From contig JAIEQJ010000086.1 of NCBI GenBank assembly GCA_019747815.1, forward strand, positions 1-64,000: 64,000 nt of DNA. The letters run 5' to 3'. The notes under the pieces were generated by a model. The model did no database searches. It had not been told where the DNA came from and saw only the letters and a program-made list of their open reading frames with translations. Shown one piece after another: positions 44,718 through 56,426 of the stretch. The stretch is from Hyphomonadaceae bacterium. Lineage in GTDB: Bacteria; Pseudomonadota; Alphaproteobacteria; Rhizobiales; Hyphomicrobiaceae. The position numbers and the translations under genes are program-made. How positions within the stretch are numbered: the stretch's first letter is position 1; each line of letters begins with the position of its first letter.

Positions 44718-45956
44718 TCATTCGGGTGTGCGCACCGGTGCAGCCCTCGCCCGCACCGACCACCAGAGCGCAAGCGGCCCCAGGAAGGCGCTCCCCGCCA
44801 TCACCGCAAACGCCGCCAGCCAGCCCGACGCGCTCACCGGACCTCCGCCGGCATCGAGCGCGATGCCGATGGCCCAGCCGCCGGCCGCCGACAGGCCGAA
44901 GCCGACGGTTGAATGCATCGCCATGGTGGCGCCGCGGTAGGCCGGGTTGGCGCTCGCCGTCATGCCGGAGGTCAGGGCGCCGGAATCGGCGGGCACGGTG
45001 ATCGCATAGACGAGCAGCAGCGCCAGCAGCACGCCAGGTACCGCCGACGTCGCCGCGCCGCTGGCGATGCCGATAGCGACGGCGACGGCCCCCGACACGA
45101 TCATCACCGCCGCGATGACGCGGCGCCGGCCGAACCGTATCGCCGCCTCGTTGCCGAGCACGCTCGAGGGCATGGCAAGCAATGCGGTGATGACGCTGAC
45201 CGTCACCGGCTCCAGCACCGCCGCGCCGCCGCTGCGCGCCGCCACGAACGCCCAGAAGGCCACGATCCAGGTGCGCAGGGCGTACAGCTCGAAGCAGTGC
45301 GCCCCATAGCCCAGGATGTAGCCCATGGCCGCACGATTGCTGAGCACAGGCGTGAAATCGAGCAGCGCCGCGCCCGACGGCCGCGGCTGCACCGGGGCAA
45401 GCGCCAGGCAGGCGGCGACCATGGCGAGCGGGCCGAGCCCGGTGATGAGGAAGGCAGCGCGCCAGCCCAGATGCTCGGCCGCGAGCTGGGAGACCAGAAA
45501 GGAGAGCCCGACGCCCAGCGAGAAGCAGGCCGTGTAGAGCGTGACGCTGCGCGAGATGTCGCCGGGGCCCAGCCGGTCGCTCAGCGCCTTGAGCCCCGGC
45601 ATGTAGGCGCCCGCGAAGCCGATGCCAGCCAGCGCCCACAGCAGCGCTGCCGATGCGAGCCCGTCCGCCAGCACGCCGAAGGCCACGGTGGCGAGCCCGC
45701 TCACCGCCGAGCCGCCGAGCAGGATCAGCCGTGCGTCGATGCGATCGGTGAGCGTGGTCAGAAACGGAACGGCCAGCATGTAGCCCAGCGCATAGGCGGC
45801 GGCCATCATGCCGGCCTCGCTGCCGCTCAACTGCCAGAGCGGCATCAGGTGTTGCGGCATCACCGCGGGCACCACCACGTGCGGCAGCAGATTGCCGACC
45901 TGGCCCGCGCACATGGCGGCAACGAGCCATCTCCCGCTCAGCCGCGTGGATCTCAT
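44718..45956 (-). CDS. MFS transporter
   Basis: A 412-residue integral membrane protein with about 12 helices and the MFS loop-2-3 motif relic TTLTDRIDARLILLGG. Helices include GMMAAAYALGYMLAVPFLTTL, LLWALAGIGFAGAYMPGL, and ALLLVYAITVPADSGALTSG. Substrate unknown. It ends 95 bases before the sulfatase start and is divergent from the riboswitch operon. A purine-rich GGAGGGAG lies upstream of the ATG. Confidence 0.85.
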   Translation of the reverse strand: MRSTRLSGRWLVAAMCAGQVGNLLPHVVVPAVMPQHLMPLWQLSGSEAGMMAAAYALGYMLAVPFLTTLTDRIDARLILLGGSAVSGLATVAFGVLADGLASAALLWALAGIGFAGAYMPGLKALSDRLGPGDISRSVTLYTACFSLGVGLSFLVSQLAAEHLGWRAAFLITGLGPLAMVAACLALAPVQPRPSGAALLDFTPVLSNRAAMGYILGYGAHCFELYALRTWIVAFWAFVAARSGGAAVLEPVTVSVITALLAMPSSVLGNEAAIRFGRRRVIAAVMIVSGAVAVAIGIASGAATSAVPGVLLALLLVYAITVPADSGALTSGMTASANPAYRGATMAMHSTVGFGLSAAGGWAIGIALDAGGGPVSASGWLAAFAVMAGSAFLGPLALWWSVRARAAPVRTPE

Positions 45957-46027
45957 CGCGCCCGCTCCCTCCCTTGGAGCTTATTCCTAGCACGGATGCC
46001 TCATTCAAATGCGGCCGCGGAGCTGCG

Positions 46028-46055
46028 TTGACACCCCCCGCGAACAGCCTACACT
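46028..46055 (+). promoter_or_regulatory. sigma-70-type promoter of the thiC operon
   Basis: TTGACA (46028-46033), 16 bases, TACACT (46050-46055). The start point would be close to 46061, exactly where the riboswitch P1 stem begins. Confidence 0.75.
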
Positions 46056-46059
46056 GGCG

Positions 46060-46155
46060 CCGTTCCAGGGGGGCCGGCGGCAGCCGGCTGAGATGGCGCT
46101 GAACCCGCGCCGCCACCCTTTGAACCTGATCCGGGTCATGCCGGCGAAGGGACGG
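46060..46155 (+). promoter_or_regulatory. TPP riboswitch (THI element)
   Basis: The core blocks are present in order: GGCTGAGATGG, ACCC, TTTGAACCTGATCCGGGTCATG and CCGGCGAAGGGA. P1 closes between CCGTTCC (46060-46066) and GGGACGG (46149-46155). The purine-rich GAAGGGA that could serve as ribosome-binding site for the next gene is part of the aptamer 3' strand, so thiamine pyrophosphate binding probably blocks translation directly. No terminator hairpin follows. Confidence 0.96.
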
Positions 46156-46161
46156 ACCGTT

Positions 46162-48533
<2,372 letters not shown>

Positions 48534-48680
48534 GGCGCCTTGCTCACCCCTCACCGCCGAAGATGGATGGTCGAGACCCTCGAAAACGAGTCCGAGGGCA
48601 GGCAAGCCCTTGCCATGACAAGATGTTGCGCAAGCAGGTATGGTGGATACGGAGAAGCACGCACCACTGGCGACACACGA

Positions 48681-49481
48681 ATGACGTCTCGCTCGATTGA
48701 AGACTATCGGCGGCGCAATGAGGATGCACCTCTCGACCTGGTGCGAGAAAGCGCGACGTGGAAGCCCCTCATCCGTCTGATCGATGCGTGGGCCAGGGAA
48801 AAACTCGGCACGACATCCGGGTATACGCCACAGGAACTCGACCATATCTCGCAGACACACGGCATCCGCTTTCCAATTCTGCTTCGCGAATGGTGGCGTC
48901 TGGCCGGCCGCCATCCGTTCGTGGAAACCGGTTTGCTTTGCGGCAACACGATGTTCCTCAAGCCGCACGACGAGATGTTGGTCTCTCACCCGGACTTCCT
49001 TGCCATCACGGTGGACGACGTGCAGACGCGGACCTGCAATGGAATCCACCGCGACTTTCTTGCCGAGGCAGATCCGCAAGTGCATGGCATCAATGACACA
49101 ATTGGACCCGCCGACGCTCCCGGCCTGAACTGGTACAAGGGGCAGTTCATCGCCACGGGTCTGCGCATCCCTGCGCTCCTCACCACCACTTTGCTTCATC
49201 ACCTCTGCGAGCCAAGCCCTTTGGTCGTCGACGAGGCGATTTATCTTACGGTCGAGCGCCGCGGGCTGCGGGGTGGGGAGCCAGACGAAAGGTTGGTGTC
49301 AACGCTCAAGCTCAACCGCTTCCCGCACGAGACCAGCGTGGGAGATATCTACAGCGATGGCGAGGACATCATTTACTGGTGGCTGAGCGGGTGCACATGC
49401 CGCACCGCAGAGGCCGCCGAGCGGGTGCGCCGAACCGTGCCGGCGCAAATACGCCGGCGGGCGAACCGGACGGCGCATTGA
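48681..49481 (+). CDS. SMI1/KNR4-like protein
   Basis: A 266-residue protein. YTPQELDHISQTHGIRFPILLREWWRLAGRHPF matches the opening of SMI1/KNR4 (SUKH) domains, in which an acidic helix and a tryptophan-rich loop precede a G-rich turn; a late IIYWWLSGCTCRTAE region follows. Many bacterial SUKH proteins are immunity proteins of polymorphic toxins. No toxin gene is next to it here. The ATG at 48681 starts MTSRSIEDYR; there is no clear ribosome-binding site. Confidence 0.6.
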   Translation: MTSRSIEDYRRRNEDAPLDLVRESATWKPLIRLIDAWAREKLGTTSGYTPQELDHISQTHGIRFPILLREWWRLAGRHPFVETGLLCGNTMFLKPHDEMLVSHPDFLAITVDDVQTRTCNGIHRDFLAEADPQVHGINDTIGPADAPGLNWYKGQFIATGLRIPALLTTTLLHHLCEPSPLVVDEAIYLTVERRGLRGGEPDERLVSTLKLNRFPHETSVGDIYSDGEDIIYWWLSGCTCRTAEAAERVRRTVPAQIRRRANRTAH

Positions 49482-49522
49482 CCGCCGCCGCGAAACAGGC
49501 CCGCACACAATGGAGTGGAGCC

Positions 49523-49666
49523 ATGTCACCCGAACTGGAACTGCTCGATCAGCTTGGGGGGAGTGATGCGTCGTACCCCATGATGGAGCGCGCCGTGTTC
49601 GATGGCGATCGCTCGCGGGCGCTGCGCAGCATCGAACAGATGCGAACAGAAGGCTGTCCGCCGTGA
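49523..49666 (+). pseudogene. truncated gene of unknown function
   Basis: A 47-codon frame, MSPELELLDQLGGSDASYPMMER to RTEGCPP, with GGAG 8 bases upstream. The N-terminal part reads like a real start of a longer protein, and the frame stops exactly where IS630-like sequence begins on the other strand. It is most simply a gene cut by insertion. No family recognised. Confidence 0.5.
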
Positions 49667-49729
49667 TTGGCCAGCCGAGACGCGAGCCACCACCCGCCTG
49701 CGCAAATCCAGTGAATAGCTTCGTCCCAT
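49658..49729 (-). pseudogene. IS630-family transposase N-terminal fragment
   Basis: On the minus strand 24 codons from ATG 49729 read MGRSYSLDLRRRVVARVSAG and then QSRR, the typical start of IS630-family transposases (an SYSxDLRxRVV opening). After that the reading changes to unrelated sequence. Only this remnant is left; bases 49730-49810 may hold the matching IS end. Confidence 0.7.
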
Positions 49730-49917
49730 GATCCACCTCCCAGCACGGGGAACCACAGGTCGCTGATTCGTGGAATCCCCGATTCCGACTTAAGGCTCGA
49801 AGCTCTAGCTAGTAGAGTTCAGGACCGCTTGTCACCCGTTCCAGCCGGGCCTTGAGCCCAGGGGCTGCGGGGGGCTGCGGGGTTGCGCAGACGCCACCAT
49901 CTGAGGGAGATCGCGAC

Positions 49918-50301
49918 ATGTCCGACGACGAGCGCGCCATCCGAGACCTCATCGCCACCTGGATGTCAGCCAGCCAAGCCGCCGACACGGCCACCGTACT
50001 CGGCCTGATGGCCGACGATGTCGTGTTCATGGTTCCGGGCCGCGAGCCGTTCGGCAAGGACGCGTTCGCCGTCGCCTTCCAGGGCATGGCGAACATGCGC
50101 ATGGAAGGCACGAGCGACATCCACGAGCTGCAGGTGCTCGGCAACTGGGCCTATCTGCGCACCTATCTGCACATGGCTGTGACACCGTCCGGCGGCAACC
50201 CCATCCACCGCTCAGGCCATACGCTCACAATCCTGCGCAAGGAGGCCGACGGCAAATGGCGGCTGGCCCGCGACGCCAACCTGCTCACGGTCCAGGCGTA
50301 G
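49918..50301 (+). CDS. SnoaL-like/DUF4440 family protein
   Basis: A 127-residue cone-fold protein: ERAIRDLIATWMSASQAADTATVLGLMADDVVFMVPGREPFGKDAFAVAF is the SgcJ/EcaC (DUF4440) opening, and GHTLTILRKEADGKWRLARDANLL its C-terminal strand pair. Members are small hydrolase- or isomerase-like proteins with varied roles. GAGGGAG lies 8 bases before ATG 49918; an upstream in-frame ATG lacks this. Confidence 0.87.
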   Translation: MSDDERAIRDLIATWMSASQAADTATVLGLMADDVVFMVPGREPFGKDAFAVAFQGMANMRMEGTSDIHELQVLGNWAYLRTYLHMAVTPSGGNPIHRSGHTLTILRKEADGKWRLARDANLLTVQA

Positions 50302-50364
50302 ATGCGCAACGCTGGCGGCTGTGATCAGGTCGAGCCAGCCGACCACGTCTCCGGTGGGCCTGTC

Positions 50365-50387
50365 ATCCCGGTGCTTGTCGCCGGGAT
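50365..50387. repeat. dispersed inverted repeat
   Basis: ATCCCGG and CCGGGAT separated by 9 bases, within a GTCATCCCGG...CCGGGATCCAG context that recurs in many alphaproteobacterial genomes. It lies in the 197-base gap between the SnoaL-like gene and the DUF1465 gene, which holds no other feature I can support. Confidence 0.45.
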
Positions 50388-50498
50388 CCAGCAATCCGCA
50401 AGCGTCAGAGTACGGCAAGGGATGAATCCCGCGCGCGTTCTGGGGCGACACGTCGAATCGCTATTGTGCTGGCAAATCCACCACTGCCGCAGAGTGCC

Positions 50499-51062
50499 CT
50501 ACGACAGCGTGCCTGCCCGGCTGCGCGCACCGGCGAAAGCCTGCTCCAGGCGCGCCACCTGCGCTTCCACGGGACTGCCGGCGGCAGCCTCGGGCTCGCC
50601 CACCACCACCTCCATGGCGCAGTCGAGACGCACGATGCGGTCGTTGAGCGCAAAGCTCGCCTCGATCAGCTTGCGCAGACCCTCGGGCAGCTCATCGAAA
50701 CCCTTGATATGCCCCAGCCGCCCGGGCGCCGTCAGGCGCACGCGCTCGCGCTTCTTGCGCACCTCCTCCAGCGTGATCTCGCCTTCCTTGTGGGCGCGGC
50801 GGATCATCAGCCACGAGGCGAGCTCGAGCAGACGCGTGGTCAGCCGCATGCTTTCGGTCGCATACAGCATGGCGGCGGGCCCGCGGAGCTGGCGCGCTTC
50901 CTTGCGGCCCATGCCGTCGAGATACGTTGCGGCGCGCTCCACCAGAGCCATGCCCTCGCGGAAGATCGCGTCGAACTGATCGGAGGCGGCGAAACGCTCG
51001 CCGAAGGAGATGGTGACGCCGCTGCCGGCGGAACGTTGGCTGCTGCCTGCTGAAGTACCCAT
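50499..51062 (-). CDS. rcdA: DUF1465 protein, RcdA-like
   Basis: A 187-residue alphaproteobacterial protein of the DUF1465 family: SFGERFAASDQFDAIFREGMALVERAATYLDG, then LYATESMRLTTRLLELASWLMIRRAHKEGEI. Caulobacter RcdA, an adaptor for ClpXP proteolysis of CtrA, belongs to this family. Whether this copy works in cell-cycle proteolysis cannot be read from sequence. The 263 bases upstream (51063-51325) hold no gene and must contain its promoter. Confidence 0.85.
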   Translation of the reverse strand: MGTSAGSSQRSAGSGVTISFGERFAASDQFDAIFREGMALVERAATYLDGMGRKEARQLRGPAAMLYATESMRLTTRLLELASWLMIRRAHKEGEITLEEVRKKRERVRLTAPGRLGHIKGFDELPEGLRKLIEASFALNDRIVRLDCAMEVVVGEPEAAAGSPVEAQVARLEQAFAGARSRAGTLS

Positions 51063-51325
51063 GACCGAATTTGGCGCACACGCTTACTGTTGACTGACCA
51101 TATGCAAAGCCACCCTGGCAGGCGGCGGTTAACAAGTCACCCATAAATCGTTCGAAAAGTTGACGGCGATCAACCAATGCGCGCGGCGGGCAACGCCGGC
51201 GCCGCCCACCCCCTCTCGCCATGCCCTTGGCGGCCGCACAAGAGCACGCGGCAACATCTGCGGGCGCAAGCATTTTTTCCCGCTGCTCGCGCGGCTCTCC
51301 CTGCCTGCAAGAAGAGGGGGGAGGG

Positions 51326-54300
51326 CTATTCCGCCGGCCTTTCCACAGGCGCGAGCGCGGGGCCAGCAGCCCCCGGGATGCGGTGCGCGGCATGATCGCG
51401 CGCCACGTAGGTGTAGACGACCGGCGTCACGAACAACGTGAACAACGTGCCGACCGTCATGCCGGCGGCGATCACCAGGCCGATGGCGAAGCGGCTGGCG
51501 GCGCCCGCCCCGGCGGCGATCAGCAGCGGCACCATCCCCACCACCATCGCCGCAGTGGTCATCAGGATCGGGCGCAGCCGGATGGCCGCGGCGCGCTCGA
51601 TGGCTTCGCGCCGGCTCAGACCTTCGTTCTCCTGCAGATGATTGGCGTAGTCCACCATCAGAATGCCGTGCTTGGAGATGAGGCCGATCAGCGTCACCAG
51701 CCCCACCTGGGTGTAGATGTTGATGCTGGCAAGGCCGAGGTTGATGGGGATCAGCGCGCCGAACATCGCCGTGGGCAGTGCGATCAGAATGATCAGCGGA
51801 TCGCGGAAGCTCTCATACTGCGCCGCCAGCACCAGATAGATGATGATGAGCGCGAATACGAACGTGATCGCCAGCCGGCTGCCCTCCTGCACGTACTGGC
51901 GGCTCTCGCCCTGGAAGTCGTAGGAGAAGCCGGCGGGCAGCACCTCGCCCGACTTCGCCTTCAGGAAGTCGATCGCCTCGCCCACCGTGCGGCCGGGAAA
52001 CGGCACGCCGCTCAGAATCGCAGAGTTGAGCTGCTGGAAGGTGGTGAGCGCGTTGGGCTGCACCGATTCCCCGATCGAGACCACGCTCGACAGCGGCACC
52101 AGCGTGCCGGCGCTGGTGCGCACCTGGTAGCGCTTCAGCCAGTCGGTCGTCAGCCGGTACTCGCGCGGCACCTGCGGAATCACCTTGTAGCTGCGGCCGT
52201 ACAGATTGAACTGGTTGACATAGTTGCCGCCGAGCAGCGTGGCCAGCGAGCCGCCGATGTCCTGCATGGTAATGCCCAGGCGGTTGGCCTTGTCGTGATC
52301 GATCTTCATCTCGACCTGCGGCGTCTCAAACCTCAGATCGGCATCGATGAAGATGAACATGCCGCTCTTCTGCGCCTCGGCCCTCAGGGTATCCAGCACT
52401 TGGGCGAGCTGGGGATAGTCGGCCGTGGTCGTGATCACGAACTGCACGGGCGCGCCGCCCCTGGAGCCCGGCAGCGACGGCAGCGGGAAGGTGAACACCT
52501 GCGCATTGGCGATGCTGGCGACCTTGCCCTGCAGGCTCGCCATGATCTGCTTTTGCGAGCGCTCGCGCTGGTCCCACGGCTTGAACAGGATGCCCGAGAA
52601 CGCCTGGTGCACGTCACCCATGCCATTGATGGTGAACACGTGCTCCTTCTCCGGCACGGTTTCGAACACCGCGCCGAGCCGCGCCGTCGCCTGCTCCAGA
52701 TAGTCGAGGTTGGCCGGCTGGGGCGTCTTCACGATGTTGAACAGGATGCCCTGGTCCTCCTCCGGCGCCAGCTCGCTTTGCGAGGTCGTATACATGATGC
52801 CGGTCGCCACCATGACGGCGGCCAGCACCATGATCGTGACGGGGCGACGGCCAAGGGTGCGGTGCAGCAGCCCCTCGTAGCGCCGCCGCAGGCTGGCAAA
52901 GATGCGATCGAGAAAGCGTCCGAAGCGTCCCGAGCCGGTATGCGGCTTCAACAGCTTGGAGGCCATCATCGGCGAAAGCGTCAGCGCGATGATGCCCGAC
53001 ACGACGACGGCGCCGGCCAGCGTGAACGCGAACTCGCGGAACAGCGCGCCGGTCAGCCCGGCCACGAACCCGATCGGTGCGTAGACGGCGGCGAGCGTGA
53101 TGGTCATCGAAATGACCGGCACCGCGATCTCGCGTGCGCCGACGATGGCGGCATCGTAGGGCTGCATGCCCTCCTCGATGTGGCGGTGGATGTTCTCCAC
53201 CACGACGATGGCGTCGTCGACGACGAGGCCGATGGCGAGCACGAGCGCCAGCAACGTGAGAAGATTGATGGAATAGCCGAGCGCCAGCAGCGCGAACATG
53301 ACGCCGATCAGCGACAGCGGAATGGTGACGATGGGAATGATGGTCGAGCGCAGGTTGCCGAGAAACAGGAAGATCACCACGATGACGATGCCGGCGGCCT
53401 CCAGCAGCGTCGTCTGCACCTCCTTGATGGAGGCCTCGATGAACTTGGTGGCGTCGTAGGCGATGGCTGCTTCCATGCCGGCCGGAAGCTGGCGCTGAAT
53501 ATCGGGGAACGCATCGCGCACCTTGGCGATCACGGTCAGCGGATTGGCGGCGGGCGTCGCGAACACGCCGACGAACACCGCCTTCTGGCCGTCGAACACC
53601 GAGGAGGAATCGGCGCTCTCCGGTCCCAGCTCGATGGTGGCGATGTCGTCGAGCCGCACCAACGCGTCGCCGCGCGTGGCCACCACCAGCTTGCCGAACG
53701 CGGCCGGATTGTCGAGCAGCGTCTGCGCGTTGATGCTGGTCTGCACGAAGTCGCTCTTCACCTGCCCGGCCGCCGTGATGAAGTTGTTGGCGGCCAGCGC
53801 CACGCGCACCTCGAGCGGGGTAACGCCGAGCGCTGCCATCTTGTCGGGGTTGAGCCACACGCGCATGGCAAACGTCTGCCCGCCCAGGATCTGCGCGCTG
53901 GCGACGCCGTTGATGGTCTGCAGGCGCGGCTGCACCACGCGCAGCAGATAGTCGGTGATCTGCGAGGCCGACATGACCTTGCTGTTGAACGACATGTACA
54001 TCAGGGCCGTCGTGTCGCCCGTCTGGCGCGTCACGATCGGGTCCTGCGACTCGCGCGGCAGCACGTTCTTGACCTGCTGGACCTTGGACAGCACGTCGGA
54101 CACCGCACGATCGGCATTGGCATCGAGGCGCAGGTTCAGGGTGATGGTGCTGACATTCTGCTGCGAGGAGGAGGTGAGCGTGTCGATGCCCTCCGCGCTC
54201 GCCACCGCCGCCTGAATGGGCGTGGTGATGAAGCCCCGGATCAGCTCCGCATTGGCGCCGGGATAGGTGGTGGTGATGGTCAGCGTCGTGTTGGTGATCT

Positions 54301-54415
54301 CGGGGTACTGCCGCACCGACAGATTGAACAGCGATGCCAGACCGATGAGCAGGATCAGCAGGCTCACCACGGTGGCCAGCACGGGCCGGCGAATGAAAAT
54401 ATCGGTGAACGACAT
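51326..54415 (-). CDS. RND multidrug efflux transporter (HAE1 family)
   Basis: A 1029-residue inner-membrane proton-driven pump. Typical features: FIRRPVLATVVSLLILLIGLASLFNLSVRQYPEI, AEGIDTLTSSSQQNVSTITL, and TM4 with the proton-relay Asp pair in LALVLAIGLVVDDAIVVVENI; later GLISKHGILMVDYANHLQ (TM10 region with Lys). The closest known group is AcrB/MexF-like without a porin gene here. AGGGAG is 8 bases before the ATG. It follows its adaptor gene by 12 bases. Confidence 0.96.
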   Translation of the reverse strand: MSFTDIFIRRPVLATVVSLLILLIGLASLFNLSVRQYPEITNTTLTITTTYPGANAELIRGFITTPIQAAVASAEGIDTLTSSSQQNVSTITLNLRLDANADRAVSDVLSKVQQVKNVLPRESQDPIVTRQTGDTTALMYMSFNSKVMSASQITDYLLRVVQPRLQTINGVASAQILGGQTFAMRVWLNPDKMAALGVTPLEVRVALAANNFITAAGQVKSDFVQTSINAQTLLDNPAAFGKLVVATRGDALVRLDDIATIELGPESADSSSVFDGQKAVFVGVFATPAANPLTVIAKVRDAFPDIQRQLPAGMEAAIAYDATKFIEASIKEVQTTLLEAAGIVIVVIFLFLGNLRSTIIPIVTIPLSLIGVMFALLALGYSINLLTLLALVLAIGLVVDDAIVVVENIHRHIEEGMQPYDAAIVGAREIAVPVISMTITLAAVYAPIGFVAGLTGALFREFAFTLAGAVVVSGIIALTLSPMMASKLLKPHTGSGRFGRFLDRIFASLRRRYEGLLHRTLGRRPVTIMVLAAVMVATGIMYTTSQSELAPEEDQGILFNIVKTPQPANLDYLEQATARLGAVFETVPEKEHVFTINGMGDVHQAFSGILFKPWDQRERSQKQIMASLQGKVASIANAQVFTFPLPSLPGSRGGAPVQFVITTTADYPQLAQVLDTLRAEAQKSGMFIFIDADLRFETPQVEMKIDHDKANRLGITMQDIGGSLATLLGGNYVNQFNLYGRSYKVIPQVPREYRLTTDWLKRYQVRTSAGTLVPLSSVVSIGESVQPNALTTFQQLNSAILSGVPFPGRTVGEAIDFLKAKSGEVLPAGFSYDFQGESRQYVQEGSRLAITFVFALIIIYLVLAAQYESFRDPLIILIALPTAMFGALIPINLGLASINIYTQVGLVTLIGLISKHGILMVDYANHLQENEGLSRREAIERAAAIRLRPILMTTAAMVVGMVPLLIAAGAGAASRFAIGLVIAAGMTVGTLFTLFVTPVVYTYVARDHAAHRIPGAAGPALAPVERPAE

Positions 54416-54427
54416 GGCAACTGCTCC

Positions 54428-55549
54428 CTATTGCTTCGGCAGCTCTTCGGGCCGAGTGAGCAATTGCGAATTGTCGATACGGATTGCCGCGCCGGGATTG
54501 AGCTTGAGCTGCCCGGTCGTGACGACCTGCTCGCCGGCGGTGACGCCCGAGACAATGACGACGCGATCCTCGCGCGCCTCTCCCGTCCTCACGAAGCGCC
54601 GGTCGGCGACGAGCTTGGGCTCGCCGCCGGCATCGGCTGCCTTCACGGCATAGATGCTGTCACCGTAGAGGCCGTAGGTAACCGCCGTGCGCGGCACGGT
54701 GACGACCTCCTGCGGCTGGCCGGCCAATACCATCACATTGGCGAACATGCCCGGCAGCAACCGGCGCTTGGGGTTGGGCAGGCTGCCGCGCACGAGCAGG
54801 GTGCGCGTGTCCTGCGCCACGCGCGCGTCGAGAGATTCAATTTTGCCCTTGAAGATTTCGGCGGGGAAGGTGTCGATGGTGACGTTCAGGGCCTGGCCGA
54901 CCTGCAGCTTGCTGATCAGCTGCTCGGGCATGGGGAAGTCGACGCGAATGGGATCGAGCTGCTGCAAGGTGACGAGGGTCACGCCGGGCGAGACGTACTG
55001 GCCGCGCTCCACCTTGCGAATGCCGAGCCGGCCCGAAACCGGCGCCTTGATCGTCTTTTGCGCGATCACGGCCTGTATCTTATTCACCGCCGCCGACGCG
55101 GTGTCGCGCTTGGAGCGGGCCGTGTCCAGGTTGGCTTCCGAGGTAACCCGCTTGGCGATCAGGTCCTCCTGCCGCTGAAATGCCACCTCCGCCTCATGCA
55201 GGATGGCCTTGGCGCTGGCGAGGTCGGCGAGTTCCACCGCGATATCGAGCTGCACGAGGGTGGTGCCGCGCTCCGCGTCAGCGCCGCTCTCGATATGAAC
55301 CTCGGTGACGATGCCGGCCAGCTGGGAGGTGATGTCGACACCGTGCGAGGAGATCAGCGTGCCGATCGCGGGAAGCTGCTCGATCCACCTCTCCGCGCGC
55401 GCGGCCTCCGAGGTCACGGTCGCCGGCGGCGGCACCTGCGAGGACAGGATCGTCTTGATCATGTTCGGCTTGAACATGTAGTTGAACCAGGCAAGCGCTC
55501 CGAGCAGGACGGCGGCGACCATGCCGGTGATGATGAAACGTAGGCTCAT
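54428..55549 (-). CDS. RND efflux periplasmic adaptor (membrane fusion protein)
   Basis: A 373-residue adaptor: N-terminal anchor (FIITGMVAAVLLGALAWFNYM), barrel-sandwich half-motifs TSQLAGIVTEVHIESGADAERGTTLVQLD and TIKAPVSGRLGIRKVERGQYVSPG around a coiled-coil hairpin (ASAKAILHEAEVAFQRQEDLIAKRVTSEANLDTARSKR). It bridges the pump to an outer-membrane channel. ATG 55549 has no clear ribosome-binding site; a TTG at 55597 with AGGGG 6 bases upstream would add 16 residues and may be the real start. Confidence 0.92.
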   Translation of the reverse strand: MSLRFIITGMVAAVLLGALAWFNYMFKPNMIKTILSSQVPPPATVTSEAARAERWIEQLPAIGTLISSHGVDITSQLAGIVTEVHIESGADAERGTTLVQLDIAVELADLASAKAILHEAEVAFQRQEDLIAKRVTSEANLDTARSKRDTASAAVNKIQAVIAQKTIKAPVSGRLGIRKVERGQYVSPGVTLVTLQQLDPIRVDFPMPEQLISKLQVGQALNVTIDTFPAEIFKGKIESLDARVAQDTRTLLVRGSLPNPKRRLLPGMFANVMVLAGQPQEVVTVPRTAVTYGLYGDSIYAVKAADAGGEPKLVADRRFVRTGEAREDRVVIVSGVTAGEQVVTTGQLKLNPGAAIRIDNSQLLTRPEELPKQ

Positions 55550-55737
55550 GGGGGATGTCGACGGGCTACCGAGGGGTTTCAAGGGATTGAGGTGCAACCT
55601 ACACCCCTACCAGAGGCTCGGCGAATCGGTAAGACCTGAGTGGCCAACTTGCATCGCCATCTCTCGGGAATGCGCCATATTTGTGATGCGCCTTTAACGC
55701 TGCCTCAACGGCACCCTTTCAAAGTGAGGGTGCAGAC

Positions 55738-56268
55738 GTGTCCAGGAGCATGGCCGCAACCGCGATGGTGAACCTCAACTCGCGCGAACGCGACGAATTC
55801 CTGAAGGCATTGGAAGAAGCCCGCCGGGCGGCCATGGAGGACGACGGCGAGCCGGTGACTGCGCGCAAGTCAGCCAGTGCGCTGGGCGGCATGGAGTTCC
55901 GGCATGCCATCGATCGCATGGCCGGCAAAGTGCGCTCCTATATTTCAGCCAGCCTGCTGGCGCGCCTCTACAGCGACGGCATCTCGCGCGCAACTGCGGA
56001 AGAGGACGTCCGCGCATCGCCCCAGGACGAGGCCGCGCCCGCGCCGCCGCCCGCCCCGAAGTCCGAGCACGACCAAGTGATGGACGAGTTGCATCTGACA
56101 CCGAACTTGACCGTCACCGATCTCAGGCTCATCCGGCGGCGATTTGCCAAGGCCAACCATCCCGACCGCGTTGCGCCGTCCATCCGCGAGGAGGCCACCC
56201 GGCGCATGACCATCGCCAACTCGCTGATCGACGAGGCTCTGCGAGGCGCCAAGCGCCGCGCGATGTGA
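55738..56268 (+). CDS. small protein with C-terminal J-domain-like motif
   Basis: A 176-residue protein. The N-terminal half is helical and charged (NSRERDEFLKALEEARRAAMEDD), followed by a Pro/Ala linker (EAAPAPPPAPK). The C-terminus resembles a J-domain: MDELHLTPNLTVTDLRLIRRRFAKANHPDRVAPSIREEATRRM with the HPD tripeptide; it lacks the G/F region of full DnaJ. It may recruit DnaK to a special partner. Start GTG 55738 has GAGGG 8 bases upstream. Confidence 0.75.
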   Translation: MSRSMAATAMVNLNSRERDEFLKALEEARRAAMEDDGEPVTARKSASALGGMEFRHAIDRMAGKVRSYISASLLARLYSDGISRATAEEDVRASPQDEAAPAPPPAPKSEHDQVMDELHLTPNLTVTDLRLIRRRFAKANHPDRVAPSIREEATRRMTIANSLIDEALRGAKRRAM

Positions 56269-56426
56269 GCACCCAAGCGCCCGCGCACCTCAAGCCGTCC
56301 CCCGTGCCGTCCCATGGTTATCGGCCGCTTGACCGGAAGCGCCCGGCTACCCGGGACGATCCTTACAATTTGAGATAAATCCGGCCGCGGGCATTGCCCG
56401 AACCCCAAGACGATTGGGGTAGAAGC

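Noticed and set aside
51221-55543. A 1440-codon open frame on the plus strand opposite the RND pump and adaptor
   Set aside because: It mirrors the codon pattern of the real minus-strand genes, is rich in Arg/His/Gly/Asp as expected for antisense of high-GC coding DNA, and has no recognisable domain.
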